This document shows positions 25,813-34,158 of a stretch of DNA of 52,538 nt, in pieces (the first letter of the stretch is position 1; every line of letters starts with the position of its first letter). Source of the stretch: Rhodospirillaceae bacterium (GTDB taxonomy: Bacteria; Pseudomonadota; Alphaproteobacteria; UBA6615); NCBI GenBank assembly GCA_018667335.1, contig JABIVD010000046.1, positions 1-52,538 of the forward strand, read 5' to 3'. Both the position numbers and the translations under genes were made by a program. The notes beneath the pieces were generated by a model. That model was not told the origin of the DNA. It did no database searches and saw only the letters and a list, made by a program, of their open reading frames with translations.

Positions 25813-25862
25813 GGACAAAGACGTTCTAGGGACAAAGACGTTCTGGGTTCTGACGTTCTGAC
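25803..25862. repeat. Short tandem repeat over a stop codon (17-bp unit)
   Basis: GACGTTCTAGGGACAAA occurs at 25803 and 25820. Degenerate copies starting GACGTTCT follow at 25837 and 25852. The first copy carries the TAG stop of the GlcG-like gene (25810-25812), so its 3' end has been duplicated. The array lies between the convergent GlcG-like and large terminase genes. Confidence 0.85.
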
Positions 25863-25865
25863 GCC

Positions 25866-27371
25866 CTACCCCGCCGCGCCCAGCGGGTCCCAGTCCATCC
25901 CCACCGTCGCCGGGAACTGCTGCGCTGGTCCCGGCGGCCGGTGGCCGACCGCGAACATCCGGAACGCGTCGGCGCCGTGGGACGCCCCGTCGTGGCGGGG
26001 CCGATCCCGCCACACGCCGCGCTTGTCGTCCCAGGCCCGGCGATACCCGTCCAGGTGCCGCAGGCCCGCGTCGCAGTGCGCGCGATCGAACCAGCAGCGC
26101 GCCAGCGCGTTGCGCACCGCCTGGATGTCCGTGCCCAGATCGCCGCTGCGCGGCACGGTGATGACCGGGCGCAAACCGAGATCCTCGAGCATCCGGCGGC
26201 GGCTCAGGCCGCTGCCCAGTTCGCGCACCTCAACGTCATGGGGCAGGTAGTGATTGCCATAGGTGTAGGGCCGGTCGCGCAGCGCCTGGACGTAATGCGC
26301 CAGCCCCTCGCCCTCGTTCTCGTAATAGTCGATGAACCGGTCCTCGCGGCCCACCCGCTGGTGGAACCAGATGGCATTCGTGTCGTTGATCCCCAGGTCC
26401 CAGAACGTGTTCACCGGCAGCGCAGGATCATGGGGTAGACCCAATATGCGCCCCTCGGCGCGGACCCGCGCCATCTCGCGCGCATAGTAGGCGCCTGTCA
26501 CCGATGCCTCGAAGGCCTCATCCGGTGTGGCGGGAAACTCGCGGCGCATCGCGTCACCCTGTTGCATCGCCTTGCGGACATACCAGGCCCGTTGTGCGGA
26601 AGTCAGCACGATCCCAACCGCGCTCAGCCCGGCGAAGTAGCGCGCCAGCTTCTCAGGCGCCAACACCCCGTCCGGCGCCAGAACGTATCCGGGATGGCGC
26701 CACCAGGCGAAGAAGTGAAACCGGAAATCCAGCGCCGTCAGCGCCATCCCCTCGGCGGCGCGGTTGCGGGCGTTCATGCAGAATTCGTGAAAATCGCCGT
26801 CGCGGCCATCGGCCGTGGATTCGATGAAGATCCTCTGGCCCGGATGCACGGTGTTCAGCGCGCCGGCCCTGATCTCCGCGGCCTTCTCCGGATAGCGGGC
26901 GCAAATTTTCCCGTGCTCCGAGATATGCAAATACTGAAATGTCCCCGACCGCAGGCTGGTCCCGACCCGCAGGCTCGACCCGTTGGCGAAGGCCAGCTCG
27001 CGCGCGGAATCACTCACCGCCGGGATCGCGTGCCGCAGGCTCGGTGACAATTGTTCGTAGGGGTAGCGAATTTTCTCGCGAAAAATCGCCTCCGCGTCAT
27101 GCAGCGTGTGGGCGACCGTGCCTGCGGCCACATTCGGCTCGAACAGGCACGCATCAAGCATCAGCAGCTGGATGAAGGTCGTCATGCCCAGCTGCCGCGC
27201 CTTGAGGACGAGATTGAGCGTGTGCAGATCGTCGAACAGTGCGGTCTGGGCCCAGTTCATTCGGAACTTCACCCGCCGGCCATGGGCGTCCTTGATCCAG
27301 TAGAGGTTGTTGAGCCGCCAGCGGCGATCCGACAGACGATCCTTCGCGGTCTGATAAGCGCGGTCAGTCAT
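25866..27371 (-). CDS. Terminase large subunit
   Basis: A 501-aa protein. The ATPase part opens with LVLKARQLGMTTFIQLLMLD (the Walker-A-like K-A-R-Q-L-G-M-T form typical of TerL). The C-terminal nuclease part contains NTFWDLGINDTNAIWFHQRV and a last metal-binding Asp in SHGADAFRMF. It cuts and packages DNA into the prohead. The start at 27371 (MTDRAYQTAKDRLSDRRW) overlaps the small-subunit stop by 8 nt, and a 33-residue Arg/Cys-rich extension to 27470 is rejected. The full nuclease half is present. Confidence 0.93.
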   Translation of the reverse strand: MTDRAYQTAKDRLSDRRWRLNNLYWIKDAHGRRVKFRMNWAQTALFDDLHTLNLVLKARQLGMTTFIQLLMLDACLFEPNVAAGTVAHTLHDAEAIFREKIRYPYEQLSPSLRHAIPAVSDSARELAFANGSSLRVGTSLRSGTFQYLHISEHGKICARYPEKAAEIRAGALNTVHPGQRIFIESTADGRDGDFHEFCMNARNRAAEGMALTALDFRFHFFAWWRHPGYVLAPDGVLAPEKLARYFAGLSAVGIVLTSAQRAWYVRKAMQQGDAMRREFPATPDEAFEASVTGAYYAREMARVRAEGRILGLPHDPALPVNTFWDLGINDTNAIWFHQRVGREDRFIDYYENEGEGLAHYVQALRDRPYTYGNHYLPHDVEVRELGSGLSRRRMLEDLGLRPVITVPRSGDLGTDIQAVRNALARCWFDRAHCDAGLRHLDGYRRAWDDKRGVWRDRPRHDGASHGADAFRMFAVGHRPPGPAQQFPATVGMDWDPLGAAG

Positions 27372-27840
27372 CTCGCCCGTCTTCCTCACGCCCCGCCTCG
27401 CCGATCTCGCCGCCGATTTCCCGCAACAGCGCCGCCAGGTCGCTCGCCACCTCGATGTCACCCCGGTCACGAAACCGCTGCGGTCGCCGTGCCTTGAGCA
27501 CGAACATCAGCAAGCTGTCCGAGTACTTGCGGACCGAGCCCACCTGTTTGCCCTGATAGAAGACCGGCTCGGCGTGACCCGCCACCGCGCGGCGGACGGC
27601 CTCATCCTCCACCGTGTCGTTTCCCGCCTCCTGAGCCGCGTGCCAGGCCTCCGCGAAAACCGGGTCTGTATCGCGCAGCCAGTACCACCGCATCAGCGGC
27701 ACCCCGCTTTCGGCGGCCGCGTCGCTTACCCGCGCGGTCTCGGCCAGCACCCGCACGAAGGTCTCGCGTTGGGCGGCGGCGATCGTTTGGTCCGTGGGTT
27801 CAGAGGTGAGCGGGTCAGGAGGCGTTTCGCGTCGCGCCAT
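27364..27840 (-). CDS. Terminase small subunit (putative)
   Basis: A 158-aa protein. After a Pro/Thr-rich start, TIAAAQRETFVRVLAETARV and SDAAAESGVPLMRWYWLRDT with DPVFAEAWHAAQEAGNDTVE matches the helix-turn-helix plus D-P-x-F-x-x-x-W segment of small terminases that recognise the packaging site. The C-terminus is acidic. The start at 27840 (MARRETPPDP) is preferred over 27912 because of the Gly-rich extension. It is the first gene of the terminase pair, overlapping TerL by 8 nt. The 259 nt upstream holds a notable palindrome. Confidence 0.82.
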   Translation of the reverse strand: MARRETPPDPLTSEPTDQTIAAAQRETFVRVLAETARVSDAAAESGVPLMRWYWLRDTDPVFAEAWHAAQEAGNDTVEDEAVRRAVAGHAEPVFYQGKQVGSVRKYSDSLLMFVLKARRPQRFRDRGDIEVASDLAALLREIGGEIGEAGREEDGRDD

Positions 27841-27965
27841 GCCGCGGCCTCCGACCTGCACCCAAACAAAAACCCGCCAGACGGGGTCGGGCGGGCGCAT
27901 CAATGTGATCATGAATTTCGTGCACGCTATACCCGCATGCCAATGAATGCAAAAATCTAGTGCAG

Positions 27966-28016
27966 GCTGAACAACGAACCGTGGCGCCGGGGGCGCCGCG
28001 TAAGTCGTTGTTCAGC
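27966..28016. promoter_or_regulatory. Large inverted repeat upstream of the terminase genes
   Basis: GCTGAACAACGA (27966-27977) pairs perfectly with TCGTTGTTCAGC (28005-28016). The enclosed 27 nt contain a second dyad around GGCGCC-gg-GGGCGCC. AACCGTGGCGCC occurs both inside the loop and again downstream at about 28033. It lies about 125 nt upstream of terS and 85 nt upstream of the SGNH gene, so it could be an operator, terminator or packaging-site element. Confidence 0.5.
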
Positions 28017-28018
28017 AA

Positions 28019-28034
28019 TTAACAAAGAATCAAC
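28019..28034. promoter_or_regulatory. CtrA-like box (one mismatch)
   Basis: TTAA-CAAAGAA-TCAAC lies at 28019-28034. The alphaproteobacterial CtrA consensus is TTAA-N7-TTAAC, so there is one mismatch. It lies between the divergent terS (start 27840) and the SGNH hydrolase (start 28100). One-mismatch matches are expected now and then by chance. Confidence 0.3.
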
Positions 28035-28099
28035 CGTGGCGCCACAGGCGCGGGGCGGCTGACCTTGAAGATTTGCGACTTCAGAGACGGGGAACGACC

Positions 28100-28741
28100 A
28101 TGACCACATTGCGCATCTGTTTCGTCGGCGACAGCATCACCGTTGGCAGCGGCGACACGGGCTTCCTCGGATGGCCCGGCCATCTCTGCGTCGCCGAGAC
28201 GGCACGCGGCCATGACGTCACCCTCTACAACAACGCTGTGCGCGGCGACACGAGCGAGATGATCCGGCCGCGCTGGCGCCAGGAATGCGACGTGCGCCTG
28301 CCCGACCATGTGAACGGCCGCCTCGTCTTCTCGTTCGGGGTGAACGACATGGCCGAGGAGAGCGGCGCCGGCATCCGGGTGTCCGTAGAGGAATCCGTCG
28401 CCAACGCCCAGGCGATGCTGGCCGAGGCACGCGCCTGGCGCCCGACCCTGATGATCGGCCCGATCCCCATCATCGAAGACATGCAGCCCTACGTATTTCC
28501 CAACGGCATCGCCTACGATTTCAACAACGCCCGCATCGGCGAACTCAATCAGCGTTACGCCGAATTGTGCGCCACGCTCGACATCCCGTTCCTGGACGTC
28601 TTCGCCACCCTGAGCGGCAATGCCGCGTGGGAGGCCTCGCAGCGCGGCTGTGACGGGGTCCATGTGCTGGGCGACGGATACGCCATGATCGCAGCCCTGG
28701 TCGCGGAATGGCCGGCCTGGCGCGCCTGGCTCGATCAGTAA
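28100..28741 (+). CDS. SGNH/GDSL hydrolase
   Basis: A 213-aa protein. Block I is FVGDSITVGSG with the nucleophile Ser, block III is FSFGVNDMAEESG, and the final block is DGVHVLGDGYAM with catalytic Asp and His, which together give the SGNH catalytic set. The family hydrolyses esters, including lipid, sugar-acetyl and peptidoglycan-acetyl esters. It has no signal peptide and is cytoplasmic unless exported by another route. The start at 28100 has GGGGAACGACC upstream. It is divergent from the terminase operon. Confidence 0.88.
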   Translation: MTTLRICFVGDSITVGSGDTGFLGWPGHLCVAETARGHDVTLYNNAVRGDTSEMIRPRWRQECDVRLPDHVNGRLVFSFGVNDMAEESGAGIRVSVEESVANAQAMLAEARAWRPTLMIGPIPIIEDMQPYVFPNGIAYDFNNARIGELNQRYAELCATLDIPFLDVFATLSGNAAWEASQRGCDGVHVLGDGYAMIAALVAEWPAWRAWLDQ

Positions 28742-28774
28742 AAACCCTGTGAACACCCGGCCTCCAGCCGGAAA

Positions 28775-28790
28775 TTAGGAACTACTTAAC
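28775..28790 (+). promoter_or_regulatory. CtrA-like box (one mismatch) before a histidine kinase gene
   Basis: TTAG-GAACTAC-TTAAC lies at 28775-28790, one mismatch from TTAA-N7-TTAAC, and 68 nt upstream of the kinase start at 28858. The position fits direct control of the two-gene sensory operon by CtrA. Confidence 0.35.
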
Positions 28791-28857
28791 GCGCAGCGGT
28801 CATGGTTTACGGCCCGGCACGCGGTTCGCGCTGCGTGCGTTTGCGAGGTCGAACCCG

Positions 28858-31176
28858 ATGGGCTCTCAACGCCACATCAAGCTGAGCTACGCATCAAGGC
28901 TAACGCTCGCGGCGATGACCCTGCTGCTGCCGCTGATCGTGTTCGTATTCATCCTCGTCGACGACAGGAACACACAGATTGGCGCGGCACAGAACGAAAT
29001 CGCCGGGCTCAGCTATCTCGTCGAGTTCCGTCAGTTGCTCGAGCTCGTCCCCCGGCACCGCGGGCTTATCCAGCTCGCCCATCGCGGCGACGACCGGTTC
29101 GACGCCCGGATCGATGCGATCGAGTTGTCCATCAACACAGAGATCGCCGCGTTGCTGGAGCGCGCCCGGACATCGGGCGATCCGTTTCGGGTTCTGGATT
29201 CTCTGTCGAGACTGGAGGCGCTGTGGACCTCCGCGAAACAGAATCGACATGCCGAATCCATGTCGAATATTCTCGATGTCGACGAAAGCATCGTGCGTGA
29301 GCTGGTCGCGCTGAACCGGCATCTGGGAAACACATCGAACCTGGTGATCGATTCCGCTCTTGAATCGACGCATCTGATCGATCTGGTGGTCATCGAGCTG
29401 CCGCAGATGATCGCCCGGGTGAGCGAGGCGCGCAGTCGCGCATTGGATATTCTCGAAACTGGTGGTGAGCCGACATTGCGCGACCGCCAGCAATTGAGCA
29501 TCGACGACTGGGCGCTGCAAAACGCCCACGACAACCTCTTCTACGGCTTCAGTGTCGCGGTTGATGAGGACGACGATATCGCGCGCAATCTCGCGCAGCA
29601 GTTCGAGAACTTCGATCGCGACACCAACAAGTTCCATGCCTTCATCGCCGCCGGCGATTTCGGGCTGGATGCGGGCGAAACCTTTGCGCTCGGCACATCG
29701 TCGATCGAGGCCACCCTGCGGCTTTACGATCAGATCGTGCCGGAGCTGCGTCGCGTCCTCCAAAACCGGATAAACGACCTCAAGGACACAAGGTTCATCG
29801 CAATCGCGTCGGTGTTTGCCGCATCGATCATCGCCGGCCTGTCGGGCTGGGCACTGCTGCGTTCATTGACACGGCCTCTGCAGGACGAAATTCGCGAGCG
29901 CCGACGGGTCCAGGCCCGGCTGCGCGATTTGGCCGCCATCGTCGAGCAGTCCGAAGATTCGATCCTGACCCTGTCGCCCGACGGCCTGCTCACGAGTTGG
30001 AACGCCGGCGCGGAGCAACTGTATGGCTATCGCGCCGACGAAGTGGTCGGCAAGCATATCGACCTGCTCGCGCCCGAGGGATTCGAACATGAAACCAACA
30101 ATTGGCTGAAGAAGGTCACGTTCGGAGAGCCGCTGCCCGCCCATGAAACCATCCGGGTGCGCAAGGACGGCGAGCTGATTGACGTCTCGCTGCGTTTCTC
30201 CCTGATCCGCAATCCCGACGGCGATCTTCGCGGGGCGGCGGTGATCGCCCGTGACATCCGCGAACGAAAAATGGCCGAGGCCGAAATTCACAACAAGGAG
30301 CAGATGCTGCAGGCGCGCATCGACCAGCTACGCCTGACCCAGGACGAACTTCAGCAGCACCGCGATCGCCTCGAAGACACGGTCCGCGAGCGCACGGCCG
30401 AAGTGCAGGAAAAGGCCGCGCAGCTCGAAGACTCCCTGCAGAAAGAGAAAGAGTTCAGCGCCCTGCAGCAGAAGTTCGTCTCCATGGCCTCTCACGAATT
30501 CCGCACGCCGCTGGCCATCATCGATGGCGCGGCCCAGCGGGTGGAGCGCCGGATCGATTCCATCGAACCCGACGAACTCGGGAAACGCGTGTCGCGCATT
30601 CGCGGCGCGGTCCGGCGCATGCTCGATCTCATCGAGGGGACCCTGTCCGCCTCGCGCCTCGACGAGGGGCGGATCGAATTGCGACCGCAGGACCTGGATT
30701 TAGGCGCGCTTATACAGAAGGTCTGCGAACGCCAGAACGAACTCTCCGACGAGCTCAAAATTCAACTCACGCTGGAAGATTTGCCCGAGCGGATCGAAGG
30801 CGATCCCGCGCTGCTCGATCAGGTTTTCACCAATCTTCTCTCGAACGCCGCGAAATACACGCCGACATCACCACAGATTTCCATCACGGGCACCCGCGAT
30901 GCCGATGGATTTTTGGTCATCACCGTCGCCGACAACGGCATTGGTGTCCCCAGGGACGAACTCCCGCGCCTGTTCAAACGGTTTTTCCGCGCATCCACGT
31001 CCGAAGGCATTCCCGGAACCGGGATTGGCCTGAACCTCGTGCAGGAACTCTTGGAAATGCACGGCGGCTCGATCTCCGTCGAAAGCGACGTCGGCGTCGG
31101 CACAACATTCACGGTGCGTCTGCCGGAACGTTGCTCAGAACCATCTATCACCCAGACCACCAGAACCGCCGCCTAG
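28858..31176 (+). CDS. Membrane PAS-domain sensor histidine kinase
   Basis: A 772-aa protein. TM1 is about residues 18-38. A ~270-residue, mostly helical periplasmic sensing region runs from about 45 to 310 (HTLIDLVVIEL- and RVSEARSRALDIL-like helices). TM2 is about 320-340, a PAS domain about 355-470, a coiled coil about 480-530, then the HisKA dimerisation domain with SMASHEFRTPL (phospho-acceptor His546). An ATPase domain follows with N-box NAAKYTP and glycine motifs DNGIGV and PGTGIGL. The kinase phosphorylates the linked response regulator. The start is ATG at 28858. Confidence 0.92.
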   Translation: MGSQRHIKLSYASRLTLAAMTLLLPLIVFVFILVDDRNTQIGAAQNEIAGLSYLVEFRQLLELVPRHRGLIQLAHRGDDRFDARIDAIELSINTEIAALLERARTSGDPFRVLDSLSRLEALWTSAKQNRHAESMSNILDVDESIVRELVALNRHLGNTSNLVIDSALESTHLIDLVVIELPQMIARVSEARSRALDILETGGEPTLRDRQQLSIDDWALQNAHDNLFYGFSVAVDEDDDIARNLAQQFENFDRDTNKFHAFIAAGDFGLDAGETFALGTSSIEATLRLYDQIVPELRRVLQNRINDLKDTRFIAIASVFAASIIAGLSGWALLRSLTRPLQDEIRERRRVQARLRDLAAIVEQSEDSILTLSPDGLLTSWNAGAEQLYGYRADEVVGKHIDLLAPEGFEHETNNWLKKVTFGEPLPAHETIRVRKDGELIDVSLRFSLIRNPDGDLRGAAVIARDIRERKMAEAEIHNKEQMLQARIDQLRLTQDELQQHRDRLEDTVRERTAEVQEKAAQLEDSLQKEKEFSALQQKFVSMASHEFRTPLAIIDGAAQRVERRIDSIEPDELGKRVSRIRGAVRRMLDLIEGTLSASRLDEGRIELRPQDLDLGALIQKVCERQNELSDELKIQLTLEDLPERIEGDPALLDQVFTNLLSNAAKYTPTSPQISITGTRDADGFLVITVADNGIGVPRDELPRLFKRFFRASTSEGIPGTGIGLNLVQELLEMHGGSISVESDVGVGTTFTVRLPERCSEPSITQTTRTAA

Positions 31177-31198
31177 GCGCAAAATCAGGACAACGCGA

Positions 31199-32065
31199 AT
31201 GACCAGGATCCTCTGTATCGAAGACGAAGCCGCCCTGCGCGAAGACATCGTCGAAGAACTGAATGACGCCGGCTACGAGACGTTCGAAGCCGCAAATGGC
31301 AGCATCGGTTACGATGCCATTCTCGCGCATCGGCCGGATCTCGTTCTGTGTGATGTGAATATGCCCGACATGAACGGCTACGAGCTGCTCACCAAATTGC
31401 GCGAGACGAATGAGGAATTCGACGACGTACCGTTCGTCTTTCTATCCGCCCTGGCCGACCGGAAGGACATCATCGCGGGCAAGAAGCTCGGTGCAGATGA
31501 TTATCTGACCAAGCCGGTCGATTTCGAAATGTTGCTGGTCACGGTCGAATCCCGTCTACGCCAGATTGTGCGGATCAACCGACACAAGGAAGAGCAACTC
31601 GTGCGGCTCTACCGCGCGTTGTCCGAGACGCCGGACGCGTCTGACAATCCGGCATCCCCCAAAATCATCGAAAACGCCATGACGATAGCCGCCGTCGTCG
31701 ATGCGGAGTTCGATCTGTCGGAAATTCGTGCTGCGGTCGAGGCCGGCGGCCACACCGTCATCGAAATGAACAGCGGCAAGCAGTTCCTCGACAGCCAGGA
31801 AAGCCTCACGCCCGACCTGCTCCTTGTGTCCTTCAACACCGCCGATATGCAGGCACCGATGCTGGTCCGGCTCCTGGAGGACGCCGCCTACCCGAAGGTG
31901 CTTCTGATCCCGCCCTCGATGGCGGACATGGATCGTTTCGACGCGTTGCCCGGATTCGATGCGTCGGTCCGCTGGCCATGTCCGGCGGGCGATCTGCAGC
32001 AGCGAATTGCGCAATTGCAGGCGACGATCAGTGGCCCCGAAGCCCGGACCCAGCAGGCCAGCTAG
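31199..32065 (+). CDS. Response regulator with a degenerate second receiver
   Basis: A 288-aa protein. A standard CheY-like receiver occupies residues 1-120 with phospho-Asp52 in LVLCDVNMPDMNG, the Thr/Ser switch at FLSALADR and Lys in YLTKPVD. Residues about 160-280 repeat receiver-like strands (IAAVVDAEFDLSEIRAAVEA and LLLVSFNTADM), but the conserved Asp is replaced (SFN), so it is a pseudo-receiver rather than a DNA-binding output. It follows the kinase by 22 nt and is its probable partner. The output is likely protein-protein contact. Confidence 0.85.
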   Translation: MTRILCIEDEAALREDIVEELNDAGYETFEAANGSIGYDAILAHRPDLVLCDVNMPDMNGYELLTKLRETNEEFDDVPFVFLSALADRKDIIAGKKLGADDYLTKPVDFEMLLVTVESRLRQIVRINRHKEEQLVRLYRALSETPDASDNPASPKIIENAMTIAAVVDAEFDLSEIRAAVEAGGHTVIEMNSGKQFLDSQESLTPDLLLVSFNTADMQAPMLVRLLEDAAYPKVLLIPPSMADMDRFDALPGFDASVRWPCPAGDLQQRIAQLQATISGPEARTQQAS

Positions 32066-33148
32066 CTACGCCGCAAATTTCGCCACGGCGGCGGGCGCAA
32101 GGGTCAACCCAAGGCCCGGCCCCTCGGGCATCACGACCGCGCCGTCCTCGACCAGCAGCGGATCGGTAAACAGCTCCTCCCACCATTCCATATGTTCCAG
32201 CATCAGCGCATGGGGCTGTGCCGCGAGCACATGGGCCGAGGCTTCCGTGAACAAGTGCGACGACACCGGCTGTTCATAGGCAGCGCACAGTGCACAGGTG
32301 TTCAGATAATCGGTGATCCCGCCCATCCGCTGCAGGTCGGGCATCAGCACGTCCGCCGCGCGGGCATCCAGATGCTGCTTCATCGCCGCCGAGCCGTAGG
32401 ACGTCTCGCCGGTGGCGACCCGCATGTCCAGCGCAGCGGCGATCCGCGCGCAGCCCTCGATGTCGGTATAAAACACCGGTTCCTCCAGCCAGAAGACATC
32501 CAGCGCCTCGAATTCGCGCCCCGCCCGGATCGCGATCGATTCCGGCCAGGCCTGGTTGGCATCCACCATCAAGGTGATATCCGGGCCGACCGCCTCGCGC
32601 ACATGGCGGACACGTTCCACATCCGCCATGAAGTCCGCCTGCCCGACCCGCACCTTCATGGCCCGGTGACCCTCGCCCACGAGTTCGAGGGCCTCGGCAG
32701 CCAACGCGTCGATCGGCCGGTCGAGCCACAACGCCGACGAGGCATAGGTCTCGACCCGCGTCGCAGCACCGCCCAGATGGCGGTACAGCGGCACGTCGGC
32801 CGCCAGCGCGGCCAGCTCCCAGCACGCCGTGTCGAGACCCGACAGCGCGATCATCGACGCCCCGGCATGACCGAGGAAGTTCATGTCCTTCCAGGCAACG
32901 GCATGATTGTCGCGCACGGCGCGAGGATCGCGGCCGGTGTAGAGCGCAGCCAGGTCCTCCGCCAACAGCGCCAGCGCGGCCGCCTTGCGTTCCTCGAAGG
33001 CGAAGCACCAGCCGATCCCCGTCAGGCCGGCATCCGTGTGCATCTGCACCAGAACGGTATGGGCATGAGAAAAATTATGCACCGACGTGCGGATCGGGCG
33101 GCGCAACGGCACCGCCAGCAGGGTGATATCGGTTTGAGTGATCTTCAT
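32066..33148 (-). CDS. Mandelate racemase/muconate lactonizing enzyme family protein
   Basis: A 360-aa enolase-superfamily enzyme. Metal ligands are the Asp in LMVDANQAW, the Glu in FWLEEPVF and the Glu in VATGETSYG. The second-half Asp/His pair of the MR group is visible at DLQRMGG and SSHLF. The catalytic KxK of MLE reads KVR (AMKVRVG), so the second lysine is arginine, consistent with an acid-sugar dehydratase or racemase rather than a cycloisomerase. The start at 33148 has AAGGTAGCG upstream. The substrate is unknown. It is convergent with the response regulator. Confidence 0.88.
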   Translation of the reverse strand: MKITQTDITLLAVPLRRPIRTSVHNFSHAHTVLVQMHTDAGLTGIGWCFAFEERKAAALALLAEDLAALYTGRDPRAVRDNHAVAWKDMNFLGHAGASMIALSGLDTACWELAALAADVPLYRHLGGAATRVETYASSALWLDRPIDALAAEALELVGEGHRAMKVRVGQADFMADVERVRHVREAVGPDITLMVDANQAWPESIAIRAGREFEALDVFWLEEPVFYTDIEGCARIAAALDMRVATGETSYGSAAMKQHLDARAADVLMPDLQRMGGITDYLNTCALCAAYEQPVSSHLFTEASAHVLAAQPHALMLEHMEWWEELFTDPLLVEDGAVVMPEGPGLGLTLAPAAVAKFAA

Positions 33149-33219
33149 AACGCTACCTTCAGTTCTTTCTCCGCCGCGCGGACCCGTTACAATAACCGAA
33201 GCACAGGGAGGTGCGGGGC

Positions 33220-34152
33220 ATGAAGTTTCTGATTCTGGGGGCCGGCGCGATCGGCGGATATGTCGGCGGGCGGCTCACCGAAGCCGGGCGCGACGTCACC
33301 TTCCTGGTGCGCGACGCACGGCGCGAACAACTCGAACGCGACGGGCTCCGTCTCGAAAGCACCTACGGCGATTTCGCGGGCCCGGTGAAGACGATCAGCC
33401 AGGCCGAATTGACGCCGGATTACGACCTGATCCTCCTCACCTGCAAGGCCTACGACCTCGACGACGCGCTTGACGCCATCGCACCCGGCGTCGGTCCGGA
33501 CACGATGGTGTTCCCGATCCTCAACGGGCTCGGCCACATCGCGATCATGAATGACCGGCTCGGCGCCGAACATGTCCTCGCCGGGACCGTGAAAATCTCC
33601 GCCGCCCGGCAGGCCGACGGCACGATCAAGCACATGAACGACTGGCGCTGGCTGAATTTCGGCGAGCAGGCCGGCGGCATCAGCGACCGGATCTCGGCGC
33701 TCCGCGATGCGCTCGACGGGGCCACGGGTCTCGAGCCCGTGGCGCTCGAGAACGCCATGCAGGAGATGTGGGAGAAGATGGTCCATCTCGCCACCGCGGC
33801 CGGGATGACCACGCTGATGCGCGCCAATGTCGGGCAGATCGTGCGCACGCAAGAGGGCGCGTCCCTGTTTCAGCATTTCCTCGAGACGACCGCCGAGGTC
33901 GCCAAGCGCTCCGGCCATCCGCCGAGCGATGCCTTCATGAAAAACTACCGGGCGTTGTTCTCGGACCCGCAGTCCAAATACGTGACATCGATGTTACGCG
34001 ATATCGAGGCGGGCAACCGCTCCGAGGGGGAACACATCCTCGGCATGCTGCTCGCCACGGCGCGCGAGGTCGGCATCGATGAGCCGCTGCTCGCCACGGC
34101 CTATGCCGGTGTCAAAGCCTATGAGGCCCGCCAGAACGACGGCGGCCTGTAG
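33220..34152 (+). CDS. Ketopantoate reductase (PanE/ApbA) family protein
   Basis: A 310-aa protein. The N-terminal Rossmann motif FLILGAGAIGGYVGGRL is followed by the PanE/ApbA segments ILLTCKAYDLDDAL and MVFPILNGLGH. Catalytic-type LENAMQEMWEKMVH and C-terminal IEAGNRSEGEHILGMLL also appear, with K and N/E residues at the positions used by ketopantoate reductase. It reduces 2-oxo acids with NADPH. The ATG at 33220 has GGAGG 8 nt upstream, and a GTG at 33211 overlaps that site. The nearby enolase-type enzyme suggests a catabolic role. A dedicated pantothenate role is not certain. Confidence 0.85.
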   Translation: MKFLILGAGAIGGYVGGRLTEAGRDVTFLVRDARREQLERDGLRLESTYGDFAGPVKTISQAELTPDYDLILLTCKAYDLDDALDAIAPGVGPDTMVFPILNGLGHIAIMNDRLGAEHVLAGTVKISAARQADGTIKHMNDWRWLNFGEQAGGISDRISALRDALDGATGLEPVALENAMQEMWEKMVHLATAAGMTTLMRANVGQIVRTQEGASLFQHFLETTAEVAKRSGHPPSDAFMKNYRALFSDPQSKYVTSMLRDIEAGNRSEGEHILGMLLATAREVGIDEPLLATAYAGVKAYEARQNDGGL

Positions 34153-34158
34153 GGATCA

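Larger units (their letters stand above)
12301..27840 (-). mobile_element. Podovirus-type structural gene block (small terminase to scaffold), interrupted
   Basis: Minus-strand genes encode terminase small and large subunits, small virion/fibre proteins, portal, capsid, tail tubular A and B, a GNAT-type virion protein, an internal protein, a Bbp19-like protein and a putative scaffold. Two plus-strand interruptions, 23402-25812 (four genes) and 21045-22316 (sulfatase), break the block. No integrase, replication or phage polymerase genes are seen. The lysis and repressor genes lie separately at 34.2-39.4 kb. Confidence 0.8.

Noticed and set aside
12301-27840. RcGTA-type gene transfer agent cluster
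   Set aside because: No HK97-type capsid/prohead protease, tape-measure or RcGTA tail genes; the connector, tail tubular and internal proteins are podovirus-type. A GTA of other origin is not excluded.
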